From Chloroflexota bacterium (lineage in GTDB: Bacteria > Chloroflexota > Limnocylindria > Limnocylindrales > CSP1-4): a DNA stretch of 16,262 nucleotides. Positions 6,735 through 14,195 of the stretch are shown here, one piece after another (positions within the stretch are counted from its first letter, which is position 1; the number at the start of each line of letters is the position of its first letter). A program made the translations under genes and the position numbers. The notes beneath the pieces are model-generated. The model was not told the DNA's origin, did not search any database, and saw nothing but the letters and a program-made list of their open reading frames with translations. The DNA is taken from the NCBI GenBank assembly GCA_013695255.1, contig JACDAV010000406.1, positions 1 to 16,262 of the forward strand, read 5' to 3'.

Positions 6735-8336
6735 ATGACGATTGCCGCGCCTCGCGACGCATCCGCACCGCCGCCCCCCGAGCCACCGGCCCCGTCCGGG
6801 ACCATCGAGATTCGGGGAATGACCAAGTCGTTCCCCAACGTGCTCGCCCTGCGCGACGTGTCGATCGACGTTCACCCGGGCGAGATCCTCGCGTTGATGG
6901 GGGAGAACGGCGCAGGCAAGTCCACGTTGCTCAAGATCCTGTCTGGCGACTATCAGCCGGATGGCGGCACCGTCACCCGCGACGGTGAGTCGCTCGTGTT
7001 CGCGGCGCCGCGTGAGGCACGCCAGGCGGGCATCCGGGTCATCTACCAGGAGCCCGAGATCATTCCGGGCATCGACGTCGCCGAGAACATCTACGCCGGC
7101 GAACTGCCCATGCGCGGACCGTTCGTCGATCGGGCACGGCTCGACGCGCTGGTCGCCGAGGATCTTCGCCGCTACGGCTTCGAAGGCGTCCTGCCGACCA
7201 ACCTCATGGGCGACATGCTCTCGTCCGCCCAGCGCCAGCTCGTCGAGATCATGCGTGCGCTCAAGTCGGGCGTGCGTGTGCTCGCCCTCGACGAGCCAAC
7301 CTCGTCGCTGACCGACGAGGAGGTCGAGCGCCTGTTCACGCTCGTCCGCCGGTTACGCGACGAGGGCGTCGCGATCATCTACGTCAGCCATCGCATCAAC
7401 GAGATCCTCCGACTCGCCGACCGTGTCGCGGTGATGCGCGACGGGAAGCTCGTCGCCGCTCGAGCGGCGAGCGAGCTGACCCAGGGGGAGATCGTTCGAC
7501 TCATGGTCGGGCGGGAGCTGACCGACGTCTTCCGCCGCAGGCCGGCCGTCCAGGACCGCGTCGTCCTCCGCGCCGAGGGGATCCGCAGCGACTGGCACAA
7601 GGGCGTGGACTTCGAGATCCACGCCGGCGAGGTCGTCGGCTTCGCGGGCCTCGTCGGGGCCGGCCGGACAGAGCTCGCAAAGGTCATCTTCGGTGAGCTG
7701 CCGCGAACGGCCGGAAAGATCTCGGTGGACGGCCGCGAGGCGTCGATTACCAGCCCCACCAGCGCAATCCGGGCCGGCATCGGGCTCGCTCCCGAGGATC
7801 GCAAGCGCGAAGGGCTGGTCCTCATCCGATCGGTCATCGAGAATGCCTCGCTGGCGATCCTCGCCCGGCTGACCCGGTTCGGCTTCGTCCAGCGCCGCCT
7901 CGAGCGGCGAATCGGCGCCGAGTACGTCGAGCGGCTCGCGGTCAAGACCCCCTCGCTCGACCAGGAAGTCGGCAAGCTATCCGGCGGCAACCAGCAGAAG
8001 GTCGTCCTGGCGCGCTGGCTCGCCGCCAAGCCGAAGGTGCTCATCCTCGATGAGCCGACCCGCGGGATCGATGTCGGCGCCAAGGCAGAGATCTACCGGC
8101 TCATCGACGAGCTCGCCAACGACGGCCTCGGGATCATGTTCATCTCGTCCGAGTTGCCCGAGATCCTGGGCATGTCGGATCGCATCTACGTCATGCAAAA
8201 CGGGCGGATCACCGGAGAGCTCCAGGGCGGCGAGGGCGTCACCGAGGAGCAGGTGCTCGGGCTCGCGATGGTCGATCACCTCGCCATGACCGCGGAGCAG
8301 GCGAAGGCGGCGATGGAAGCAGAGGGACAGCTGTGA
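6735..8336 (+). CDS. Sugar ABC transporter ATPase with two nucleotide-binding domains (AraG/RbsA type)
   Basis: This 533-residue tandem ATPase powers monosaccharide import. After a Pro/Ala-rich N-terminal tail (about 22 residues), domain 1 has Walker A GENGAGKS (56-63), Q-loop YQEPE (Gln105), signature LSSAQRQ (162-168), Walker B VLALDEPTSSL (182-192) and switch His219 in VSHR. Domain 2 has a degenerate Walker A (GLVGAGRTEL), a canonical signature LSGGNQQKV and Walker B VLILDEPTRGIDVG. This asymmetry is normal for the family. The length is slightly above the usual 500 because of the tails at both ends. It is cytoplasmic and would pair with the permease, whose GTG start overlaps this stop. The ATG at 6735 has only a weak ribosome binding site (CTGGGG). 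Confidence 0.95.
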   Translation: MTIAAPRDASAPPPPEPPAPSGTIEIRGMTKSFPNVLALRDVSIDVHPGEILALMGENGAGKSTLLKILSGDYQPDGGTVTRDGESLVFAAPREARQAGIRVIYQEPEIIPGIDVAENIYAGELPMRGPFVDRARLDALVAEDLRRYGFEGVLPTNLMGDMLSSAQRQLVEIMRALKSGVRVLALDEPTSSLTDEEVERLFTLVRRLRDEGVAIIYVSHRINEILRLADRVAVMRDGKLVAARAASELTQGEIVRLMVGRELTDVFRRRPAVQDRVVLRAEGIRSDWHKGVDFEIHAGEVVGFAGLVGAGRTELAKVIFGELPRTAGKISVDGREASITSPTSAIRAGIGLAPEDRKREGLVLIRSVIENASLAILARLTRFGFVQRRLERRIGAEYVERLAVKTPSLDQEVGKLSGGNQQKVVLARWLAAKPKVLILDEPTRGIDVGAKAEIYRLIDELANDGLGIMFISSELPEILGMSDRIYVMQNGRITGELQGGEGVTEEQVLGLAMVDHLAMTAEQAKAAMEAEGQL

Positions 8337-9484
8337 GCGCCGCCGACACCACCACGACCACCCCCACCACGCCGACCACGCCCTCCGTCACCCGCCCGCG
8401 TCGCGGGCGCGGGCTCATCCGCCGGGTCATCGCGGCGGTCGGGGTCGACAACCTGTCGCTCGTCCTCGCGCTCGTGCTCCTGGTCGTCGTGATCGGCAAC
8501 CTCAGCCCGCTGCTCGGGATCAGCGGGGGGCAGTTCTTCTGGTCGTGGCAGAACCTGATGAACAGTCTCGCCCAGAGCATCGTCATCGTCGGGCTCCTGG
8601 CGATCGGCGAGACGGTCGTCATCGTCGCCGGCGCCCTCGACATCTCGGTCGGCTCGATCGCGAGCGTGGCCTCGGTGTTCTCGGCGATCATCGTGACCCA
8701 GGGGGTCCTCGGCAGCTTCGGCGCGGGCTCGATGCAGCTGGCGATCCTGGCGGGGATCGCGGCCGGGGTGTTCTGCGGTGTCATCAACGGCCTGATCGTC
8801 ACGATCCTCAAGGTGAATCCGATCATCGCGACCCTGGGCACGCTCGCCGCGTTCGACGGGTTGGCATTCCTGATCGCTCCCGAGGGCAAGCCGATCGGCG
8901 TCGTCACCCAGCCGGAATTCACCTGGCTCGGGACGGGCCGGTTCCTGCAGGACCTGCCGATCCCGGATCTCGGGGGCCGCCCGTGGCCGGGCGTCCCGGT
9001 CATCTTCGTCGTTCTCATCATCGTCGCCGTCGTCATGCACGTGGTCATGCGCTACACGGAGTTCGGCCGGTCGATCTACGCGATCGGCGGCAATGCCACG
9101 GCGGCCCGCCTCGCCGGCATCAACCTGCGCAACGTCCGGATCACGATGTACCTGATCTCGGGTGCCATCGCCGGTCTCGCGGGCGTGCTCCTCACGGCCC
9201 GGGTAACCTCAGGCAACCCGATCAACGGGCGGAGCCTCGAGCTGCAGGCGATCACCGCGGTGTTTCTGGGCGGCGCGGCAACGACCGGCGGACGCGGCAC
9301 GATCGTCGGCACCTTCCTCGCCGTGCTTCTCGTCGGCGTGCTGACCAACGGGATGAATCTGCTCGGCGTCGGCGCGTTCTACCAGCGGGTCGCCCTCGGC
9401 ATCCTGCTCGTCGGCGCAGTCGCGGTCGCCCAGTACCGGCAGGCGCGGGCCGAACGCGCGCGGACACGGATCGCCGCCGCCTGA
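8333..9484 (+). CDS. Sugar ABC transporter permease (AraH/RbsC type, BPD_transp_2)
   Basis: This 383-residue integral membrane protein has a Thr/Pro-rich N-terminal cytoplasmic tail (about 25 residues) followed by multiple hydrophobic helices. The family motif AIGETVVIVAGALDISVGS sits at about 90-108. The ATPase-contact region reads YAIGGNATAARLAGINL, followed by a helix rich in Gly, Ala and Leu. The C-terminus ends in a short Arg-rich tail. It forms the transmembrane path for the imported sugar with the binding lipoprotein and double ATPase. The GTG start at 8333 overlaps the ATPase stop as GTGA, and AGAGGGA lies five bases upstream, so translation is probably coupled. No truncation is seen. 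Confidence 0.95.
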   Translation: MSAADTTTTTPTTPTTPSVTRPRRGRGLIRRVIAAVGVDNLSLVLALVLLVVVIGNLSPLLGISGGQFFWSWQNLMNSLAQSIVIVGLLAIGETVVIVAGALDISVGSIASVASVFSAIIVTQGVLGSFGAGSMQLAILAGIAAGVFCGVINGLIVTILKVNPIIATLGTLAAFDGLAFLIAPEGKPIGVVTQPEFTWLGTGRFLQDLPIPDLGGRPWPGVPVIFVVLIIVAVVMHVVMRYTEFGRSIYAIGGNATAARLAGINLRNVRITMYLISGAIAGLAGVLLTARVTSGNPINGRSLELQAITAVFLGGAATTGGRGTIVGTFLAVLLVGVLTNGMNLLGVGAFYQRVALGILLVGAVAVAQYRQARAERARTRIAAA

Positions 9485-9517
9485 GCGGCGGCGCATCTCG
9501 CGGGCCGGTCAGGCGGC

Positions 9518-10468
9518 ATGGTCGCAGCGCGCTGGCACGACCGGCCGGCGGTCGCCCTCGAGAACGACGCGGTCCGGCTCGTCGCCGTGCCGTCGCTCGG
9601 CGCGCGGGTCGTCTCGCTCGTCGATCTCCGCAGCGGGCGGGAATGGCTCGTCCAAGGAGCAACGAGCGGCGGGGAGGAAGCCGCGGCGGCCTGGGCGGCA
9701 GACGACGCGGTCTTCGGCGGGGCGGAGGCCTTCGGGTGGGACGAGTGCCTGCCGACGGTCGCGCCGTGCCCGGACCCACTGGATCCGACGGCGCCCGCCC
9801 TTCGCGATCACGGCGACCTGTGGGGCCGCCAGACCGTCATCGAGCTGGGCGCCGATGGGCTGGCAGCGACCTGGACGAGTCCCCGTTGGCCGTTCACGCT
9901 TCGGCGGGCGATCCGGCTCGATGGGCCGCTCGTCGTCGTCGAGTACGAGCTCGTGGCCGATGGCCCGCGCCCGCTGCCGGTCCTCTGGTCGATGCACGCG
10001 CTGCTCGCGCTGGAGCCGGGATCGACGCTCGTCGTCGAACCCGCGGTCCGCGCGCGCCTGACCCATCACGCGGGGTTCGGCTTTGCCGACGACCTCGAGG
10101 CGATCGACTGGCCGGGTGGGTCAACCGCCGCCGGCACCGCACCGCTCGACCGCGTGCGCGGGGTCGAGGCGGGCCAGTCGGCCAAGCTCTACCTCGATGC
10201 GAGCTCGGGCTTCGCCGTCGCCGCCCGCGGCACCGACGGCGCCGAGCTCCGGTTCGATTGGGATCGTGCCGTTGCACCCGCGCTCGGGATCTGGCTCGAC
10301 TACGGCGGCTGGCCGACCGGCGAGCGGCGCCACCAGGTCGCGCTCGAGCCTACGACGTCGCCCCACGACGACCTCATGTCCGCGATCGATGCGGGCCGGG
10401 CACGGGTCGTCGAGCCCGGGAGCCTCCTCCGCTGGACCGTCCGCCTGGAGCTCGTCGTCCCGACGTGA
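9518..10468 (+). CDS. Aldose 1-epimerase-like (mutarotase fold) protein
   Basis: This 316-residue protein has the beta-rich pattern of the galactose mutarotase family, which interconverts alpha and beta anomers of sugars. Visible family features are an N-terminal strand pair around LVAVPSLGARVVSL, GGAEAFGWDECLP (68-80), DHGDLWGR (97-104) with candidate active His98, WSMHALLALEPG with His160, and a C-terminal LEPTTSP with a Glu in the place of the usual catalytic base. It starts 33 bases after the permease stop on the same strand and probably belongs to the import operon, readying the sugar for the first cytoplasmic enzyme. The start has no strong ribosome binding site. It lacks a signal peptide. 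The sugar cannot be named; a non-catalytic or DUF4432-like relative is possible. Confidence 0.82.
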   Translation: MVAARWHDRPAVALENDAVRLVAVPSLGARVVSLVDLRSGREWLVQGATSGGEEAAAAWAADDAVFGGAEAFGWDECLPTVAPCPDPLDPTAPALRDHGDLWGRQTVIELGADGLAATWTSPRWPFTLRRAIRLDGPLVVVEYELVADGPRPLPVLWSMHALLALEPGSTLVVEPAVRARLTHHAGFGFADDLEAIDWPGGSTAAGTAPLDRVRGVEAGQSAKLYLDASSGFAVAARGTDGAELRFDWDRAVAPALGIWLDYGGWPTGERRHQVALEPTTSPHDDLMSAIDAGRARVVEPGSLLRWTVRLELVVPT

Positions 10469-10475
10469 CTGGGTC

Positions 10476-10610
10476 TTGTGTCAACCCCCGCGCCACGTCC
10501 TGTGCCGCCTCGCCGACGTCCCACGCGGGTTCGACGTCCCGTGGGGCCAGGGTCCGCTACTCGTCGCGGCCCGCCTGCATCTCCCGGTCAGCCCGGGCCA
10601 GCGCCCCTGA
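10476..10610 (+). pseudogene. Possible scrap of a Rieske-type ferredoxin N-terminus
   Basis: Directly after the epimerase gene, the plus strand carries 44 codons with gene-like third-position bias: RHVLCRLADVPRGFDVPWGQ, then GPLLVAARLHLPV, stopping at 10608-10610. The pattern CxLADVPxG followed by a short strand and VAAR resembles the first 30 residues of Rieske [2Fe-2S] ferredoxins or nitrite-reductase small subunits, but the CxH and CxxH cluster motifs are absent. The only in-frame start is a TTG at 10476. The 3' part overlaps the last 23 bases of the convergent MetE-like gene. It is most likely a leftover of a deleted gene at an operon junction. The family call is tentative. Confidence 0.3.
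10520..10545. terminator. Weak hairpin between convergent operons
   Basis: CCCACG (10520-10525) plus GG (10527-10528) pairs with CCCGTGGG (10538-10545), giving eight pairs with one bulged C and a 9-base loop. It lies between the ends of the convergent importer and catabolic operons, where a two-way terminator would be expected. There is no T-tract on either side, so intrinsic termination is uncertain, and the sequence also falls inside the Rieske-like scrap. Confidence 0.25.
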
Positions 10611-11640
10611 CGAGGTCGCGCCCGGCGACGAGCGCGTGCAGCTTCGCCCTGGCCACGCCGCGGGCGGTCTGCGAGAAGCCACAGTCGGGTACGAGCGAGA
10701 GCCGCTCGGCCGGGACGTGCTCGAGCACTCGCTCGATCCGCGCCGCGACGTCGGCGGCGGTCTCGACGTAGGAGTTCTTCACGTCGACGATCCCAACGGC
10801 CACGTCGAACCGGTCGGTCAGCGCCTCGAGCAGGTCGAGCTCGGCGAGCTCGCGGTTGGCGAACTCGAGGACGAGCTCGGCGACCTGGAACCCGCGCAGC
10901 TGGTCGAGGACCGGGCCATACGTCCGCTTCGCGAGCGGGCGGCCCACGTAGTTGCCGAAACACAGGTGGGCTGCCAGCCGCACCTCCGCCGGGACGCCCT
11001 CGATCACCGCGTTGAACAGGCCGGCGAAGTCGGCCGGCGCATCCGGGTGGATCGCCGGGGACGGCTCGTCGATCTGGATGAAGGTCGCGCCGTCGGCGAC
11101 GAGCGCGCCGATCTCCGCGGCGAGGATCGGGATGAACGCCTCGGTTGCGGCAACCCGGTCGCGATAGACGCCACCGGCGGCGAGCCGGCCGGCGAGCGTG
11201 AACGGCCCGGGGATCGTGACCTTGAGCGGACGCTCCGTCCGCGTCCGGGCGTAGCGGAACTCGTCGACGACGCCGAGCCCTTCCGGGGCCGTGATCGGTT
11301 CGAGGACCTCGAAGCGATGCTGCTGGTCGTGCCCCGGCGCGCCGACCCGGCGCTCGGGGGCGAGCGGGCGCAGCCCAGTCAGGTGGCGATAGAACTCGGC
11401 CGTGAAGAAACCTGCGCGGCGCATCTCGCCGTCGGATACGACATCGACCCCGGCGTCCTCCTGGTCGCGCAGCGCGGTGTCGACCGCGTCGTCCTGCATC
11501 TCGCGGATGTCAACCGGCCCGAGCTCGCCACGTCCCGCGGCTGCGACCCCGACGACGAGCCAGGAAGGATGGGCATGCGAACCAACGACGCTCGTGACGA
11601 GGTTGCCCCCGAGCGTCGCCGGTTTCGCGGTCGCGCTCAC
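10588..11640 (-). CDS. Short MetE-like (cobalamin-independent methionine synthase C-domain) methyltransferase
   Basis: This 350-residue protein corresponds to the catalytic C-terminal barrel of MetE (COG0620 type) without the MetE N-terminal half. The zinc/thiol-activating ligands are all present: His225 and Cys227 in AAHLCFGN, Glu259 in ELVLEF and Cys320 in LVPDCGF. So are SDGEMRR (69-75), IPGPFTLA (143-150) and IDEPSP (190-195). These enzymes move a methyl group onto a thiol such as homocysteine. The short forms use donors other than methyl-folate, or act on unusual thiols. It starts at a GTG that overlaps the stop of the phosphotriesterase-like gene (GTGA) and is the last gene of the operon. 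A larger start, in a shadowed frame, is rejected because family homology begins near this GTG. Its presence in a sugar operon is unusual. Confidence 0.88.
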   Translation of the reverse strand: MSATAKPATLGGNLVTSVVGSHAHPSWLVVGVAAAGRGELGPVDIREMQDDAVDTALRDQEDAGVDVVSDGEMRRAGFFTAEFYRHLTGLRPLAPERRVGAPGHDQQHRFEVLEPITAPEGLGVVDEFRYARTRTERPLKVTIPGPFTLAGRLAAGGVYRDRVAATEAFIPILAAEIGALVADGATFIQIDEPSPAIHPDAPADFAGLFNAVIEGVPAEVRLAAHLCFGNYVGRPLAKRTYGPVLDQLRGFQVAELVLEFANRELAELDLLEALTDRFDVAVGIVDVKNSYVETAADVAARIERVLEHVPAERLSLVPDCGFSQTARGVARAKLHALVAGRDLVRGAGPG

Positions 11641-12611
11641 CCCGCCGTGACCGCGACGGGCGCGAACGCGTAGGCGCGGGCCGGGTTGCGCACGAACAGC
11701 GCCGCCTGGGCGTCGTCGCCGATGCCCCGCTCGCGCATCGCCGCGGCGAACTCGCCCAGCAGGAACGTCATCCCGGGCTCGCCGCCATACGTCGTCCAGT
11801 AGCCCTGGCGAGCCGCATCCATGCCGAGCATCAGCTGGTCTCCGTAGCCGTCCTCGAACAGCCACGCGAGCAGGGTGAGCGTCCCGTTGTCGACCCCGGC
11901 CTTCCAGCGGAACCCCTGGTCGTATTCGACGAACGCGCCCGTCGCGAGGATCTCGCGATGATAGCCGCGGTCGATGACCTTGTCGGTGTGCGACAGGGTC
12001 ACATGGCGTGGATCGACACCGTGGTCGGCGAGGAGCCGGACCTGCTCGAGCGCCCCCAGGCCCTCGGAGCAATGAGTCAGGATCGGGCTGCCGGTCGTAC
12101 GGTGGGCGCTCGCGGCCGCCTCGTAGACGCGCCGCTCGCGGGGGGTCAGCGAGGGTTCGCTGCCGGCGATCTTCATGACCCCGGCTAGATATTCGGTCCG
12201 CTCGACGACGGGCCCCAGGTAGTCGTGCTCATCGATCCCGTCCTCGATATCCGCCCGGAAGCGCTCGGCGAGCTCGTCGACAGAGCCACGCTCGGACCAT
12301 AGGTCCGCAGCGTAGTACTTTGCGAGGTGGAGCCCGCTCGGAGCGATGACGTGGACGCCGCTCCGGCGACTGATCTCGACGAGCTTTCGCACGTTGCGCC
12401 CCGCGCTGCACGGCATCGCATCGACGACGCAGGCGAGCCCGAGGTCGCGGGCCGGGGCGAGCTCGGCGACGGCCCTGTCGACGTCGCTCAGGTCGAAGTC
12501 CGGGTACAGCTCGACCGGTCTCCCGCCGTCGATGACGAGATGCTCGTGGGCGTACGTCGGGCCGAGGTCGGCGGGCTCGATGTCGCCGAGAACGGTTCGG
12601 ATGTAGGTCAC
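11637..12611 (-). CDS. Phosphotriesterase-family metal hydrolase, possible sugar lactonase
   Basis: This 324-residue amidohydrolase-superfamily barrel (COG1735) has a complete binuclear metal site: His22 and His24 in AHEHL, the carboxylatable Lys147 in GVMKIAG, His180 in ILTHCSEG, His208 in LSHTDK and Asp265 in LGMDAARQ. Relatives include organophosphate hydrolases, homoserine-lactone lactonases and lactonases acting on phosphorylated sugar lactones. In this operon, after a dehydrogenase and a ROK kinase, a sugar or sugar-phosphate lactone is the most natural substrate, but that is inference. It starts at GTG 12611, overlapping the ROK stop as GTGA, with GAGGAAA in the ROK 3' end as ribosome binding site. 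The upstream in-frame extension is a shadow of the ROK gene. It is probably cytoplasmic, as there is no signal peptide. Confidence 0.9.
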   Translation of the reverse strand: MTYIRTVLGDIEPADLGPTYAHEHLVIDGGRPVELYPDFDLSDVDRAVAELAPARDLGLACVVDAMPCSAGRNVRKLVEISRRSGVHVIAPSGLHLAKYYAADLWSERGSVDELAERFRADIEDGIDEHDYLGPVVERTEYLAGVMKIAGSEPSLTPRERRVYEAAASAHRTTGSPILTHCSEGLGALEQVRLLADHGVDPRHVTLSHTDKVIDRGYHREILATGAFVEYDQGFRWKAGVDNGTLTLLAWLFEDGYGDQLMLGMDAARQGYWTTYGGEPGMTFLLGEFAAAMRERGIGDDAQAALFVRNPARAYAFAPVAVTAG

Positions 12612-13591
12612 GCGGAGGTTTCCTCGAGCGCACTCATGACGACGGCGGCCGCGCCCAGCACGCCCGCGTGATCCCCGAGCCGGGCGACGCGCAGCTCGAC
12701 GACCCGACGCTTGGGGAAGATGAAGGCGTACTCGCCGACGTAGGCCTGGACCTCCGCGAGGAACAGGTCGGCGGCGCTCATCGGCCCGCCCGCGAGCACC
12801 ACGACCGTTGGGTTGTAGGCGTGGATCGCGGTGACGATCGTGGCCCCAAGGTCGCGCCGGAACTCGGCGAGGATCTCGGTGCAGATCCGGTCGCCGGCGC
12901 GGACGCCTTCGACAAGGGCCGGAAAGCCAATCGAGTGGGGATCCTCGCGGAAGCGCCCGGCAAGCATGCTCGGGACTCTCCGGCCGAGCGCGTCGCGCAA
13001 CCGCCCGGCGACGGCGTCGGCAGAGACGAGCGTCTCGGCACAACCGCGGTTGCCGCACAGGCACAGCCGGCCGCCGGTGTCGATCGTGAAGTGGCCCACG
13101 GACACGCCGTCGCCCAGGTTCGATGTTTCGAACGGCCGGCCGCCGACGACGACGCCGCTGCCGACACCGGTCCCGATCGTGAGGCCGACGACGTCGTCGA
13201 TGCCGCGGGCAGCCCCGAAGCGCCACTCGGCGAGGGTGGCTGCCGCGCCGTCGTTGACGCACCGGACGGGGACGCCGAACTCCGCCTCGAGCTCCTCGCG
13301 GAGCGGGAAGCCCTCGATGCCGAGGACCTTGCCCGGCAGGTAGCGCGAGCCGAACGCGGTCTCGACGATGCCCGGCAGAGCGATCCCGATCCCGGCGCAG
13401 CCGGCCCCGATCGCGTCAATGTTCGCCCGGGCATGGGCGTAGAGGAGAGGCAGGACCGCGTCCTCGAAGCCGCCCCGGCTCGTGTCCTCGAGGGTTGGTC
13501 GCTCCACAGCGCCGTCGAACCGGACGACACCCGACTTCAGGCGCGTCCCGCCGATGTCGAACCCGATCAGGTACTCGCCCGACGCGCCCAT
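12608..13591 (-). CDS. ROK-family sugar kinase
   Basis: This 327-residue protein has no N-terminal helix-turn-helix, so it is a kinase rather than a ROK repressor. Visible motifs are the phosphate-binding DIGGT (12-16), a catalytic Asp candidate in VNDGAAA (Asp114), IGTGVGSGVV (139-148) and the zinc motif CLCGNRGCAE (Cys177, Cys179, Cys184) with His167 as the fourth ligand. The family normally has Glu three residues before that His (ExGH), contacting the sugar; here the segment reads VSVGH, with Ser164 in its place. This hints at a non-glucose substrate or altered chemistry. It would phosphorylate a sugar or keto-deoxy sugar acid using ATP in the cytoplasm. It starts 19 bases after the FAD fragment gene and overlaps the phosphotriesterase-like gene, so it is in the same operon. 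Confidence 0.93.
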   Translation of the reverse strand: MGASGEYLIGFDIGGTRLKSGVVRFDGAVERPTLEDTSRGGFEDAVLPLLYAHARANIDAIGAGCAGIGIALPGIVETAFGSRYLPGKVLGIEGFPLREELEAEFGVPVRCVNDGAAATLAEWRFGAARGIDDVVGLTIGTGVGSGVVVGGRPFETSNLGDGVSVGHFTIDTGGRLCLCGNRGCAETLVSADAVAGRLRDALGRRVPSMLAGRFREDPHSIGFPALVEGVRAGDRICTEILAEFRRDLGATIVTAIHAYNPTVVVLAGGPMSAADLFLAEVQAYVGEYAFIFPKRRVVELRVARLGDHAGVLGAAAVVMSALEETSA

Positions 13592-13610
13592 TCCGTGCCC
13601 GGCCCTCGTG

Positions 13611-14195
13611 CTACTCGGCCCGAACCGGCTCGGTCAGACGCAGGATCGCACCGTCGGCGACCAGCCGCGCTCGGAGCGCGTCGACCGCAACGTCGCGCGG
13701 GTCGCTGCCCGCGGCGGCCGCCATCGCCGCTGCCGTTCCGGTGGCCTGGCCCATCGCCATGCACTGGGCCATCGAGCGGACCGACGCATGGGCGTCGTGG
13801 GTCGCGCTGAAGCAGCGCCCGGCGACGAGGACGTTGGCCGCGTCACGCACGACGAGCGTGCGATACGGGATCTCGACCGCCTGCCCGTCGGGCAGGTATT
13901 GCCAGCGCGTGTCGGCGCCGGCGTGGTGATCCTCGATCGGCGCGCCGCACAGGCCCACGCCGTCGTCGAAACGGATGGCGGACAGGACGTCGTCGCGGGT
14001 CAGCCGGTAGTCGCCGTACACCCGGCGCGTCTCGCGGACCCCGATCTGGGTGGAGAGCGTGGCCAGCCGTCCGCGCTCGTAGCCGGGCACCTTGTCGGCC
14101 AGGAACCGGACGTACTCGAGCGGCTGGCGGCGACCAGCGATCTCGGCCCCAGTGAGGAAGTCCGGGTCGGTCGCGTTGACGAACAGCTCAGTCAT
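13611..14195 (-). CDS. Stand-alone C-terminal part of a FAD_oxidored-family protein
   Basis: This 194-residue frame matches only the C-terminal part of FAD-dependent oxidoreductases of the PF12831 type (usually 400 or more residues). It shows AEIAGRRQPLEYVRFL, QIGVRETRRVYGDYRLT, EIPYRTLV, the FAD-contacting VLVAGRCFSATHDAHASVR, and MAMGQATGTAAA near the end. The N-terminal Rossmann unit (GxGxxG) is missing. Its ATG overlaps the SDR stop as ATGA, exactly where an operon gene should start, and the frame is open with normal codon bias. It ends at a TAG 19 bases before the ROK gene. Either the gene lost its front by deletion and is dead, or it makes a small partner protein. Without a Rossmann unit it cannot bind FAD in the usual way. 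Confidence 0.78.
   Translation of the reverse strand: MTELFVNATDPDFLTGAEIAGRRQPLEYVRFLADKVPGYERGRLATLSTQIGVRETRRVYGDYRLTRDDVLSAIRFDDGVGLCGAPIEDHHAGADTRWQYLPDGQAVEIPYRTLVVRDAANVLVAGRCFSATHDAHASVRSMAQCMAMGQATGTAAAMAAAAGSDPRDVAVDALRARLVADGAILRLTEPVRAE

Noticed and set aside
8348..8385. ACC-rich repetitive bases at the permease start
   Set aside because: They encode a Thr/Pro tail (TTTTTPTTPTTP). This is simple-sequence coding DNA, not a CRISPR or regulatory repeat.
8276..9048. Two 250-270 codon minus-strand frames opposite the permease
   Set aside because: They are rich in Asp/Arg or Thr/Met, as expected for the antisense of membrane-protein codons. No homology pattern is visible.
8545..11673. 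A 1042-codon open frame on the plus strand
   Set aside because: It runs out of frame through the permease and epimerase genes and then antisense to the MetE-like gene. Its composition is Arg/Gly/Pro-rich and it matches no family.
11641..12072. N-terminal extension of the MetE-like frame up to 12072
   Set aside because: It is an out-of-frame reading of the phosphotriesterase-like gene. The GTG at 11640 gives a normal family start.
12612..13262. N-terminal extension of the phosphotriesterase-family frame up to 13262
   Set aside because: The extension is an Arg-rich out-of-frame reading of the ROK gene. Family homology starts at the GTG at 12611.
4181..14195. The idea that the 43-residue FAD stump and the 194-residue FAD C-terminal piece are two parts of one split gene
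   Set aside because: They are nearly 10 kb apart, and the stump looks like the amine-oxidase type while the C-terminal piece is of the FAD_oxidored type.
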